Below are positions 1 through 7,788 of a stretch of 16,232 nt of DNA, piece after piece. Under the pieces are notes generated by a model. It made no database searches, was not told where the DNA came from, and saw nothing but the letters and a program-made list of their open reading frames with translations. The DNA is from DASRRB01 sp036732755 (GTDB lineage: Bacteria > Planctomycetota > B15-G4 > SIAN01), in assembly GCA_036732755.1 (NCBI GenBank), contig DAINBU010000111.1, positions 1 to 16,232 of the forward strand, given 5' to 3'. The position numbers were made by a program, and so were the translations under genes. Each line of letters starts with the position of its first letter. Position 1 is the first letter of the stretch.

Positions 1-924
1 GAGAAGCTGCTCCAGGACTCGGCGGCCGAGCTGCCGCCGCTGCGCGGGATCATGTACGCAGCCGGCGTCCTGAAGGACGGCCTGCTCGCGCGCCTCGAAT
101 GGCCCGACTTCGAGCGCGTCCTGATGCCGAAGGTGCAGGGCACGCTCCACCTCGACGAGCTCACGCGCGGGTTGCCGCTCGACTTCTTCGTCCTCTTCTC
201 GTCGATCTCGGTGATCGGCGCGCCGGGCCAGTGCAACTACGCCGCGGCCAACTGCTTCCTCGACGCGTTCGCCCACCGCCGGCGCGCGCAGGGGCTGCCG
301 TGCCTCAGCATCAACTGGGGACCGTGGGCCGAGGTCGGCATGGCGAAGCAGGTGCTCGACGTGCGCCGCCTCGCGGAAGAGCGCGGCATGTACGCGTTCA
401 AGACCGCGCCGGCGCTCGCCGCCATGGACCTCCTGATGGCGGGCGGCGCGGTCCAGGGCTCGGTGCTCCATTTCCACTGGAAGCGCCTCTTTTCCCCGGA
501 TTTCTTCTTTGCGAGATCGCCGCTGCTCAAGGCCCTGAAGGAGATCCACCAAGGCTCCGACCCGATCGTCGCGACGCGCGTCGCGCGCGGCGACGCCGCG
601 CCGCGTGAGCTCGCGAGGGCCGTCGGCGACGCGTCGAGCGAGGCGGGCGTTGCCGAGATCGTCCGCGCCGAGGTGGCGCGCGTGCTCGGCCACAAGAGCG
701 GGACGGCGCTCGACGTCGAGCAGCCGCTGCTCCATCTCGGGCTCGACTCGCTGATGGCGGTCCAGCTCCGCAACACGCTGAGCGAGGCGTTCGGCGTCGA
801 CCTGCCGGTGAGCGACCTCCTCTCCGGCGCGAGCGCCGCGGAGCTCGCGAAGTCGGCGTGGGCGCGCGTCGAGGAGCGACGCAGCGGCGCGACGGTCGCA
901 CCGGGCGGCGCGCGACCGGCATGA
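1..924 (+). CDS. Type I polyketide synthase, C-terminal fragment (KR-ACP), 5' end outside window
   Basis: The reading frame is open from base 1, so the gene starts left of the window and 307 C-terminal residues are visible. Residues about 1-150 are the catalytic half of a ketoreductase domain, which reduces the beta-keto group of the tethered polyketide with NADPH. Visible parts are the AAGVLKDGLL segment, Ser67, Tyr80 in NYAAAN and Asn84. The LKD at 24-26 keeps the last Asp of the LDD motif and there is no Trp eight residues before the Tyr, which suggests a B-type KR (D-hydroxyl product); this is inference. Residues about 215-290 are an acyl carrier protein with the phosphopantetheine Ser250 in GLDSLMAVQ. 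No thioesterase follows; the protein ends after the ACP. The stop overlaps the NRPS start (ATGA, 921-924), so the ACP most likely hands its chain to that C domain. KS and AT domains would lie upstream, outside the window. Confidence 0.95.
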   Translation, partial: EKLLQDSAAELPPLRGIMYAAGVLKDGLLARLEWPDFERVLMPKVQGTLHLDELTRGLPLDFFVLFSSISVIGAPGQCNYAAANCFLDAFAHRRRAQGLPCLSINWGPWAEVGMAKQVLDVRRLAEERGMYAFKTAPALAAMDLLMAGGAVQGSVLHFHWKRLFSPDFFFARSPLLKALKEIHQGSDPIVATRVARGDAAPRELARAVGDASSEAGVAEIVRAEVARVLGHKSGTALDVEQPLLHLGLDSLMAVQLRNTLSEAFGVDLPVSDLLSGASAAELAKSAWARVEERRSGATVAPGGARPA

Positions 925-3900
925 TCCCGCCTCCCGCCGCCGCGTCCGACGACGCGTTCCCGCTGTCGCTGGGGCAGCAGGCGCTCTGGTTCCTGCAGCA
1001 GACGGTGCCGGGCAGCTCGGCCTACCACTGCCTCGGCTGCGCGCGCATCACCTCGCCGGTCGACGTCGACGCGCTGCAGCGGACGATCGCCGGGCTCGCG
1101 CACCGCCACCCGATGCTGCGCGCGCGCTACTTCATGCGCGACGGCGTCCCGATGCAGAAGATCGAGCGCGACCCGCCGTCCGCGTTCTCGGTCGTCGACG
1201 CGTCCAGCCTCGACGCGGCCGGCCTCGAGCGCGCGGTGCACGCCTCGATGCACGAGCCGTTCGACCTCGGGCGCGGTCCGGTCTACCGCTTCCGCTTCTT
1301 CCGCTGGCGCGACGGCGACCACCGCCTCGCCTTCGCCGTCCACCACCTGAGCTACGACGGGACGTCGTCGTCGCTGGTGTTCCGCGACCTGCGCGCGCTC
1401 TACGTGAGCGAGCGCGGCGGCGCGCCGCCGCCCGCCGCGCGCGCCGGCGTCGGCTACCGCGACTTCGTCACGTGGCAGCGCGAGCTGCTCGCGGGCGAGG
1501 CGGGGGAGAGGCAGTTCGCGTACTGGAAGGAGCGGCTCGCCGGCGACCTGCCGCTGCTCGAGCTGCCGACGGACTTCCCGCGCCGCACGACGCGCCTCGA
1601 GGGCGCCTCCGTCCCGCTCCACTTCACGCCGGAGCGCAGCCGCGCGCTGAACGACCTCGCGAAGGCGGAGGGCGTGACGCCCTACATGCTGCTGCTCGCG
1701 GCGTGGCAGATCTTCCTGGCGCGCTGCGCGCGTCAGGAGGACGTGCTGGTCGGCGCGCCCGCGTTCGGCCGCACCCAGGCCGCCTTCCAGGACGTGGTCG
1801 GCTACTTCGTGAACCCGATCGTCTTCAGGGCCGACTTCCGCCGCAACCCGTCGTTCCGCGACTTCCTCGCGACGACGCGCGCGACGGTGCTCGAGGCGGT
1901 CGCGAACCAGGACTACCCGTTCCCCGAAGTGGTGCGCCGCCTCGCGCCGCCGCGCGACGCGACGCGCAACCCGGTGTTCCAGGCCTTCATCGACTGGCAG
2001 AAGCGCGAGTGGATCGGCGACCTGGTCCAGAAGCGCGAGGCCGCCGACACGCGCGTCCGCTTCCAGCTCGGCGAGCTCGCGCTCGACGACCTCGACGTGC
2101 CGCAGCAGGAGGGGCTCTTCGACGTCACGCTCGACGTGAAGGAGGTCGGCAAGGAGCTCTACGGCGAGCTCAAGTACGACGCCGCGCTTTTCCGCCGCGA
2201 CACGGCGGAGCGGATGGAGGCGAACTTCCAGGCGCTGCTCGACGGGATCGTCGCCGACCCGCGGCGTCGCGTCGCGCAGCTGCCGCTCCTCTCGGCGGCG
2301 GAGAAGAAGCTCGTCCTCGTCGACTGGAACGCGACGGAACACCCGTTCCCGCGCGATCGATGCGTCCACGAGCTCTTCGAGGCGCGCGCGAAAGAGACGC
2401 CGGACGCGGTCGCGGTCCGCAGCCACGACGGGTCGCTCACCTACGCCGGGCTCGACGCGCGCGCGAACCGGCTCGCGCACCGGCTGCGGCGCATGGGCGT
2501 CGCGAACGACCAGCCGGTCGGGATCCTCCACGCCCGCTCGACCCAGATGATGGTCGCGCTGCTCGGGATCCTGAAGGCGGGGGGCGGCTACGTCCCGCTC
2601 GATCCCGAATACCCGGCCGACCGGCTCGACTACATGGTGGAAAACTCGGGGCTGCGCTTCGTCGTCACCGAGTCGGCGCTGGCCGCGAAGATCACCGCGC
2701 CCGACGTCCTGCGCGTGCTCCTCGATGCGGAGGCTGCCGAGCTCGAGAAGGAGAGCGCCGAGCCCGTCGTGGAGAGCCGCGGCCGGCCGCTCGACCTCGC
2801 CTACCTGATCTACACCTCGGGTTCGACCGGGCGGCCCAAGGGCGTCGAGGTGCTGCACCGCGGCGTCGTCAACTGCCTGAACGCGACGGCGCGCCTGCTC
2901 GGCGCGAAGCGCGACGACACGCTGCTCGCGGTCACGACGATCTCGTTCGACATCCACGCGAAGCAGCTCTGGATGCCGTTGGCGACCGGCGGGATCGTCG
3001 ACGTCTGCGAGCCCGAGGTCGCGAAGGACGGCAAGCGCCTGCTCGAGCGGATGAGGGCGAGCCGCGCGCGCTTCATGCAGGCGACGCCGACGCACTGGCA
3101 GATGGTCGTGTCGGCCGGCTGGAGCGAGCCGCTGCCGCTCGAGGCGATCAGCATCGGCGAGCCGCTCACGACGGAGCTCGCGCGGCAGCTCCTCGCGCGC
3201 TGCGCCGCGGTCTGGAACACCTACGGCCCGACCGAGACGACCATCCAGTCGACCGTGCACCGCATCCGGCCCGAGGACGAGGTCGTGACGCTCGGCCGCC
3301 CGTTCGACAACACGACCTTCTACGTGGTCGACGCGGCGCTCCAACCGGTGCCGATCGGCGTGGCGGGCGAGCTCTGCATCGGCGGCGACGGCGTCGCCCG
3401 CGGGTACCACGACCTGCCCGAGAAGACGGCGGAGCGCTTCGTCGCGAGCCCGTTCCGCGGCGGCGAGCGGATCTACCGGACCGGCGACCTCGTGCGCTTC
3501 GACCGGGAAGGCCGGCTCGAGATGCTCGGCCGGATCGACCACCAGGTGAAGCTGCGCGGCTTCCGGATCGAGCTCGGCGAGATCGAGGCGGTCCTCGAGC
3601 AGCTCGAGGGGGTGAAGTCGGCCGTCGTGAAGGTGGTCGGGTCGGCCGCCGAGGAGAAGCGCCTCGTCGCCTTCGCCGTCCCGAAGGCGCGGCCCGAGCC
3701 GTCGCGTGCGTCGGTGCGGCGAGCGCTGCGCGAGAAGCTCCCCGACTACATGGTGCCGGCCGAGATCGTCTGGCTCGACGCGCTGCCGACCACGCTGAAC
3801 GGCAAGATCGACCGCAACGCACTCACCGTCGTGGCGGCCGCGTCGCCGGCATCGTCACCGCGGGACGAAGCGACCGTGCCGCCCGAAGGGCCGGCCGAGG

Positions 3901-4181
3901 TCCGCCTCGCGCGCGTCTGGGCCGAGGTGATCGGCGTGCCGCGCGTCGGCGCCTTCGACACCTTCTTCGACCTCGGCGGCAACTCGCTCCTCTCGCTCAA
4001 GGTGGTCGACCGCATCGAGCACGAGACCGGCTTCCGCATGAACCCCGCCGAGCTCGTGCACCAGACCGTCCGCCAGATCGCGACCCGCCACCGCGACCAC
4101 CTCGCCGCCGCGCCCGCGGAGGCAACCCCCGCCGCGCCCTCCAAGCCCGACGGCCGCAGCTGGTTCGGCCGCCGCCGCTAG
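921..4181 (+). CDS. Non-ribosomal peptide synthetase, single module C-A-PCP, no release domain
   Basis: The product has 1086 residues from the ATG at 921. I chose this start because it overlaps the PKS stop as ATGA and lies just before the C-domain motif LSLGQQALWFL (15-25); there is no strong SD, so translational coupling is likely. The condensation domain (about 10-450) has an intact HHLSYDG at 141-147. The adenylation domain (about 475-965) has YTSGSTGRPKG from 631, FDIHAKQLWMPL as core A4, NTYGPTETT from 766, YRTGDL at 852-857, GRIDHQVKLRGFRIELGE, and Lys962 in NGKIDRNAL. The peptidyl carrier domain carries Ser1022 in LGGNSLL. After it comes only a Pro/Ala linker and a basic tail ending SWFGRRR. 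The module would activate one amino acid and join it to the acyl chain from the PKS ACP. The substrate is not assignable by eye. There is no TE, reductase, epimerase or MbtH partner here, so release happens elsewhere. Confidence 0.96.
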   Translation: MIPPPAAASDDAFPLSLGQQALWFLQQTVPGSSAYHCLGCARITSPVDVDALQRTIAGLAHRHPMLRARYFMRDGVPMQKIERDPPSAFSVVDASSLDAAGLERAVHASMHEPFDLGRGPVYRFRFFRWRDGDHRLAFAVHHLSYDGTSSSLVFRDLRALYVSERGGAPPPAARAGVGYRDFVTWQRELLAGEAGERQFAYWKERLAGDLPLLELPTDFPRRTTRLEGASVPLHFTPERSRALNDLAKAEGVTPYMLLLAAWQIFLARCARQEDVLVGAPAFGRTQAAFQDVVGYFVNPIVFRADFRRNPSFRDFLATTRATVLEAVANQDYPFPEVVRRLAPPRDATRNPVFQAFIDWQKREWIGDLVQKREAADTRVRFQLGELALDDLDVPQQEGLFDVTLDVKEVGKELYGELKYDAALFRRDTAERMEANFQALLDGIVADPRRRVAQLPLLSAAEKKLVLVDWNATEHPFPRDRCVHELFEARAKETPDAVAVRSHDGSLTYAGLDARANRLAHRLRRMGVANDQPVGILHARSTQMMVALLGILKAGGGYVPLDPEYPADRLDYMVENSGLRFVVTESALAAKITAPDVLRVLLDAEAAELEKESAEPVVESRGRPLDLAYLIYTSGSTGRPKGVEVLHRGVVNCLNATARLLGAKRDDTLLAVTTISFDIHAKQLWMPLATGGIVDVCEPEVAKDGKRLLERMRASRARFMQATPTHWQMVVSAGWSEPLPLEAISIGEPLTTELARQLLARCAAVWNTYGPTETTIQSTVHRIRPEDEVVTLGRPFDNTTFYVVDAALQPVPIGVAGELCIGGDGVARGYHDLPEKTAERFVASPFRGGERIYRTGDLVRFDREGRLEMLGRIDHQVKLRGFRIELGEIEAVLEQLEGVKSAVVKVVGSAAEEKRLVAFAVPKARPEPSRASVRRALREKLPDYMVPAEIVWLDALPTTLNGKIDRNALTVVAAASPASSPRDEATVPPEGPAEVRLARVWAEVIGVPRVGAFDTFFDLGGNSLLSLKVVDRIEHETGFRMNPAELVHQTVRQIATRHRDHLAAAPAEATPAAPSKPDGRSWFGRRR

Positions 4182-4185
4182 ATAC

Positions 4186-4201
4186 GAGCGGACGTCCGCT
4201 C
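4186..4201. terminator. Perfect 16-bp palindrome between convergent genes, candidate bidirectional terminator
   Basis: GAGCGGACGTCCGCTC is its own reverse complement and fills most of the 20 bp between the NRPS stop (4179-4181) and the P450 stop (4202-4204). As RNA from either strand it can fold into a 6-bp GC-rich stem with an ACGT tetraloop. There is no T-run on either side, so a classical intrinsic terminator is not shown; a protein-binding site is the alternative. Confidence 0.45.
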
Positions 4202-5434
4202 CTACGCCTTCGCGAGCCGCAGCCGCAGCGGCAACCGCTTGATCGCGCCGATCACCGACGAGTGCACCGGCTCCATGCTGCCGGTCGTTTCGATGGTCTC
4301 GACGCGCCGCAGGAAGTGGACGAGGAAGGCGTGCAGCAGCATGCGCGCGAGCGGGGCGCCGAGGCAGTGGTGGTCGCCGGCGCCGAACGCGAGGTGGTCG
4401 TTGTTCTTGCGGTCGAGGCGCAGCTCGAAGGGGCGCTCGAACACCTCCTCGTCGCGGTTCGCGGAGGGATAGAAGAGGACGAGCGTCTGGCCGCGCTGGA
4501 CGCGGGAGCCGGCGATCTCGACGGGGTCGACGGCGGTGCGGCAGAAGTGGATCACCGGGCTCGCGAAGCGGAGCAGCTCCTCGGCCGCGGTCGCGATCTC
4601 CCCGGCGTGGTCGCGCAGCCAGCGGTACTGGTCGGGGTGCTCGGCGAGCGCGTGCAGCCCGCGGCAGATCGCGGCGGTCGTCGTGTCGATGCCGGCCGTC
4701 ACGAAGAGCTGGCAGAACGAGAGGACGTCGCGCGAGGCGATCGGCCGCCCCTGCACCTGCGCGGTCGCGAGCAGGCTCACGAGGTCGCCGCCCGGTTCGG
4801 TGCGCCGCTCCGCGATCTTCGGCGCGAACCACTGGAAGAGCTCGCGCTCGGCCTGGACGTAGGTCTCCTCCGTGCTGCGCCCCCGCTGGTACTCGGGGTC
4901 GGCGGGGGCGACCATGCACTGCGCCCAGCGGATCAGGCGGATGCGGTCGGCGGGGGCGACGCCGAGCATCTCGGCGATCAGCGCCGTCGTGATGTTGCGC
5001 GCGACCTCGGTCGCGAAGTCGCCCTCCCAGTGGGCGCCCTGCGTGTCGAGCCGCGCGAGCGAGCTCTCGACGATCGAGTCCATCCAGCCGGCCATCGCGC
5101 GCAGCGCCTTCGCCGTGAAGCGCGGAGCCAGCACGGCGCGATACGCCTCGTGCTCGGGCGAGTCCATGTTGAGCAGGTGGCGCGACCAGACGAGGTTCGG
5201 CCGCACGTCGAGGTCGGCCATGATCCGCGGGGCGTTGAGGAAGCGCGCCGACTGCTCGCTGATCGCGCGGACGTCGCGGTGGCGCGTCACCGCCCAGAAG
5301 GGCTTCACCCCCTCGCCCTCGAACCAGCGCAGCGGCGCCTCGCGGCGCAGCGTCGTCCAGAGGTCGTGCGGGTAGCCGCGCAGCGCGTAGCTGCGCGCGT
5401 CGATGATTTCAGGCAGGCGGCGTGAGGCTTCCAT
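4202..5434 (-). CDS. Cytochrome P450 monooxygenase (soluble bacterial type)
   Basis: The 410-residue length is usual for soluble bacterial P450s, and there is no signal peptide or membrane anchor. Key motifs are all present: the C-helix DSPEHEAYR (His95, Arg99), the I-helix oxygen-activation motif AGIDTT (247-252), the ExxR motif EELLR (Glu286, Arg289), and the heme loop FGAGDHHCLG (350-359) with the axial ligand Cys357. It would insert one oxygen atom, usually by hydroxylation, using electrons from a ferredoxin system not encoded in the window. The gene faces the PKS/NRPS pair tail to tail, so it is not in their operon, but its position suggests tailoring of the assembly-line product; that link is inference. 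The ATG at 5434 is preceded by AGGA at a short 3-nt spacing, and no better start was seen. An independent catabolic role is possible. Confidence 0.96.
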   Translation of the reverse strand: MEASRRLPEIIDARSYALRGYPHDLWTTLRREAPLRWFEGEGVKPFWAVTRHRDVRAISEQSARFLNAPRIMADLDVRPNLVWSRHLLNMDSPEHEAYRAVLAPRFTAKALRAMAGWMDSIVESSLARLDTQGAHWEGDFATEVARNITTALIAEMLGVAPADRIRLIRWAQCMVAPADPEYQRGRSTEETYVQAERELFQWFAPKIAERRTEPGGDLVSLLATAQVQGRPIASRDVLSFCQLFVTAGIDTTTAAICRGLHALAEHPDQYRWLRDHAGEIATAAEELLRFASPVIHFCRTAVDPVEIAGSRVQRGQTLVLFYPSANRDEEVFERPFELRLDRKNNDHLAFGAGDHHCLGAPLARMLLHAFLVHFLRRVETIETTGSMEPVHSSVIGAIKRLPLRLRLAKA

Positions 5435-5538
5435 GAATCCTGCGCCGCTCGATCCCGGGGGGACGGAGCGGCCCTTCGCGATCCTCGCGAAACCTGGCGG
5501 GGGCGAGCGGTGGCGCGGAAGGCGTCACGGGACGAAGA

Positions 5539-5609
5539 ATTCCCATCGGAGGTCCTGACCACCCCTGGCCCCGATTCGGCGGGGAGATTATGGGAATACG
5601 ACTGGGAAT
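5539..5609. repeat. Three copies of a TGGGAAT element, one inverted
   Basis: ATTCCCAT lies at 5539-5546 and its reverse complement ATGGGAAT at 5590-5597; a further direct copy TGGGAAT is at 5603-5609, 12 bp after the second. Such spacing, just upstream of the GTG gene at 5625, would suit a regulator-binding site. Function is inferred only; chance is possible for a 7-mer. Confidence 0.35.
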
Positions 5610-5621
5610 TGGAGGCATTCC
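5605..5621 (+). promoter_or_regulatory. Strong Shine-Dalgarno GGAGG deciding a GTG start, in the loop of a small hairpin
   Basis: GGAGG at 5611-5615 lies 9 nt before GTG at 5625 and fixes that codon as the start, which also gives a clean signal peptide. The flanks GGAAT (5605-5609) and ATTCC (5617-5621) are complementary, so the ribosome site would sit in a 7-nt loop closed by 5 base pairs. The stem is weak and may not form. Confidence 0.6.
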
Positions 5622-5624
5622 ACC

Positions 5625-7760
5625 GTGTCGCATTCTCCTGCCCGCCGTCCGCGTCCCTTCGTGCCCGCCGGATGGCTCGTCGCTTCGATCGCAGTGCTGC
5701 TCGGCGGGCCCGCCGCTTCGGCGCAGGGGACGATGTCCCTGACGACGAACACGCAGCTCCCCGCGGTCGGCTCGCAATGGAACCTGACATTGTCCGGGGC
5801 ACCGGGCGCGACGTTCTTCCTCAAGGCGTCGACGGCGCCGAGCGAGTTCGAGACGGCGTTCGGCACCGTCTTCATCGATCCGACCGTGATGTTCGAGGTC
5901 GCGCGCGGGACGCTCGACCCGGCAGGCGACTTTTCGGTCTCCTTCCCTATTCCTAACGACCCGACGCTGGTCGGGCACGTCTTCTACTTCCAGGCGGCCT
6001 CGAAGGCGGGGGCGGTCAAGGACTCCTCGAACGCGCTGGCGATCCGCATCGGCGCGGGCGCGCCCGAAGGGGCGCGCCACCCCTCTGCGATCGCCGCGAC
6101 CGCCGACGGCGCGCGCGTCTACGTCGCGCACCAGGAGGACGGCACCGTCACGATCCTCGACCCGGCGACCAGCGCGATCGTGCGCGAGCTGCCGGTCTCG
6201 CCCATCCCGACGAACATCGAGCGCGAGCTCGACGTCGCGGTCGACCCCGACGGACGCCACGCCTTCGTGGTGAACCCGGCGCTCCCGCAGATGACGGTGA
6301 TCCACGTCGCGACCGAGGCGATCGCGGCGCAGGTCCCGGTGCCCCTCTCGTGTCGCGCGGTCGCCTTCAAGTTCGACTTGAACGGCAACCGCGTTTTCGT
6401 CGCGAGCGAGAAGGACCAGGCGGTGCTCGTCTTCACCGAGTCGCCGCACGGCACGTTCACGCAGTCGGCCACGCTGCCGCTGCGCGGGCTCGGGCCGGCG
6501 AAGCTCGCGCTCCTGCCCGACGGCCACCTGCTGGTCGGGCTGCACAACACGCTCGAGATGGAGGTCATCGATCCCGACGACCTCGACGGCGACCCGTTCG
6601 TGACGTCGATCCCGCTCGGCAGCCGGGCGCTCGATCTCGCGCTACTCGGCAGCCGCGTGTTCGTCCCGACCTTCACCCCCTCGACGGTCATCGGCCCCGA
6701 CGGCGTGAACGAGGTGCTCGAGTTCGACTCGACCACCTGGACGCTCGTCGACCGCCATTTCGGCAACCTCGGCACCGACTACTTCGCGGCGGCCGTCTCC
6801 GACGCGAATCTCGTCGTGTGCGGCACGGCGTCGGGATCGGTGATCGTCACCGAGCCGACCGCGTTCTCCTTCACGTCGGTCGTCGACATGATCCCCGAGG
6901 AGTCGCCGAAGGGGCTGCCGTCGGCCGTCGCGCTGGTGCCGCCGGCCGGCGGCGGCACGCCCGACCGCGCCTGGGTCGTCGACCGCGTCCGCGAGACGAT
7001 CCGGGCCATCGTCCTCACGGGCGGGCCGCCCTTCACGCTCGAGGCGGAGATCCCGCTCGCGCACTCCGGCGCCCCGCGTCACCCGCTCCTCGACCTCAAC
7101 ACCGCCGAACGCGGCGGGTTCCTCTTCGACAGCGTGCTCTTCTTCAACGGCTCGCCGACGCTCCCCAACCCGGTGAGCTGCGCCACCTGCCACCCGGCCA
7201 ACTTCTCCGACTCGATCACGTCGAGCCGCGGCTTCCAGGCGCAGCCGATGTTCGCCGTCGCGAACACCGCGCCCTTCGCGTGGCAGGGCGGAGCGCCCGA
7301 CCTCGCGACGTTCACGAGCGCGGCGTTCGCCCGGCACGGCGTGGTGGGGGGCAACCTGAACAAGCTCGCCGCCGCCGACGTGACCGCGTTCATGGCGAGC
7401 CTCACCCAGGCGCCGACCAGCCCGTTCAAGAACTCCGACGGCTCGCTCTCCGACGCGGCGCAGCGCGGCGAGCTGCTCTTCAACGGCACCGCCGGCTGTG
7501 CGACCTGCCACGCCGCGCCGCTCTTCATCCCGCCCTCGACCGATCCGCCGACCCTCGTGAACGGCGTCGGGACGGGGCTCGTGCCGGCGAACGTGCCGAC
7601 GCTGCTCGGGATCTGGGCGACGGCGCCCTACCTGCACGACGGCTCGGCGCGGACGCTCCTCGACATGCTCGACCTGAACGTCACCGACGAGCACGGGACG
7701 ACGTCGGGACTCGACGCGGGACAGAAGAGCGACCTGGTCGAGTTCCTGAAGACGTTGTGA
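5625..7760 (+). CDS. Exported beta-propeller (YVTN-like) fused to di-heme c-type cytochrome domain
   Basis: The product has 711 residues from the GTG at 5625. The N-terminus is a Sec signal peptide: an Arg-rich start, a hydrophobic core at about 15-28 and an ASA|Q cleavage site after residue 33, so it acts outside the cytoplasmic membrane. Residues about 35-145 form an Ig-like beta domain with PAVGSQWNLTLSGAPGA and VGHVFYFQAAS, a domain type I associate with planctomycete exported proteins. Residues about 150-490 are beta-propeller repeats (for example ARVYVAHQEDGTVTILDPAT). The C-terminal part has two heme-attachment motifs, CATCH at 519-523 and CATCH at 625-629, plus PYLHDGSA near the end, as in the di-heme cytochrome c peroxidase/MauG-like superfamily. 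It probably passes electrons or reduces peroxide in the periplasm, but the substrate is unknown. It has no operon partner on its strand. Heme attachment would need cytochrome c maturation genes, not seen here. Confidence 0.93.
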   Translation: MSHSPARRPRPFVPAGWLVASIAVLLGGPAASAQGTMSLTTNTQLPAVGSQWNLTLSGAPGATFFLKASTAPSEFETAFGTVFIDPTVMFEVARGTLDPAGDFSVSFPIPNDPTLVGHVFYFQAASKAGAVKDSSNALAIRIGAGAPEGARHPSAIAATADGARVYVAHQEDGTVTILDPATSAIVRELPVSPIPTNIERELDVAVDPDGRHAFVVNPALPQMTVIHVATEAIAAQVPVPLSCRAVAFKFDLNGNRVFVASEKDQAVLVFTESPHGTFTQSATLPLRGLGPAKLALLPDGHLLVGLHNTLEMEVIDPDDLDGDPFVTSIPLGSRALDLALLGSRVFVPTFTPSTVIGPDGVNEVLEFDSTTWTLVDRHFGNLGTDYFAAAVSDANLVVCGTASGSVIVTEPTAFSFTSVVDMIPEESPKGLPSAVALVPPAGGGTPDRAWVVDRVRETIRAIVLTGGPPFTLEAEIPLAHSGAPRHPLLDLNTAERGGFLFDSVLFFNGSPTLPNPVSCATCHPANFSDSITSSRGFQAQPMFAVANTAPFAWQGGAPDLATFTSAAFARHGVVGGNLNKLAAADVTAFMASLTQAPTSPFKNSDGSLSDAAQRGELLFNGTAGCATCHAAPLFIPPSTDPPTLVNGVGTGLVPANVPTLLGIWATAPYLHDGSARTLLDMLDLNVTDEHGTTSGLDAGQKSDLVEFLKTL

Positions 7761-7765
7761 GCGGC

Positions 7766-7783
7766 CGCGCCGCCGACGGCGCG
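7766..7783. terminator. GC-rich hairpin between convergent genes, candidate bidirectional terminator
   Basis: CGCGCCG (7766-7772) pairs perfectly with CGGCGCG (7777-7783) around a CCGA tetraloop. It lies in the 28 bp between the cytochrome fusion stop at 7760 and the pectate lyase stop at 7789-7791. The stem works for transcripts from both strands. No U-tract follows in either direction, so termination is inferred from position and stem strength. Confidence 0.5.
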
Positions 7784-7788
7784 CTGAC

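Larger units (their letters stand above)
5435..5624. promoter_or_regulatory. Divergent intergenic region between P450 and cytochrome fusion genes
   Basis: These 190 bp separate two genes read away from each other, so both promoters should lie here. I found no good -35/-10 pair on either strand; GATTAT at 5586-5591 is only a loose -10 candidate without a -35 at proper spacing. The right half is visibly more AT-rich than the surrounding genes and holds repeated TGGGAAT elements, listed separately. A weak 5-bp stem (CCCCG 5569-5573 with CGGGG 5580-5584) was also seen. Confidence 0.5.

Noticed and set aside
237..3542. Long minus-strand open frame of about 1100 codons opposite the PKS and NRPS genes
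   Set aside because: It lies antisense to strongly recognised KR, ACP, C and A domains, and its translation is Arg/Glu/Ala/Val-rich low-complexity sequence without a domain, as expected from high-GC codon bias.
5556..5591. CTGACC / GATTAT as a promoter for the cytochrome fusion gene
   Set aside because: The two boxes are about 25 bp apart, too far for a sigma70 promoter.
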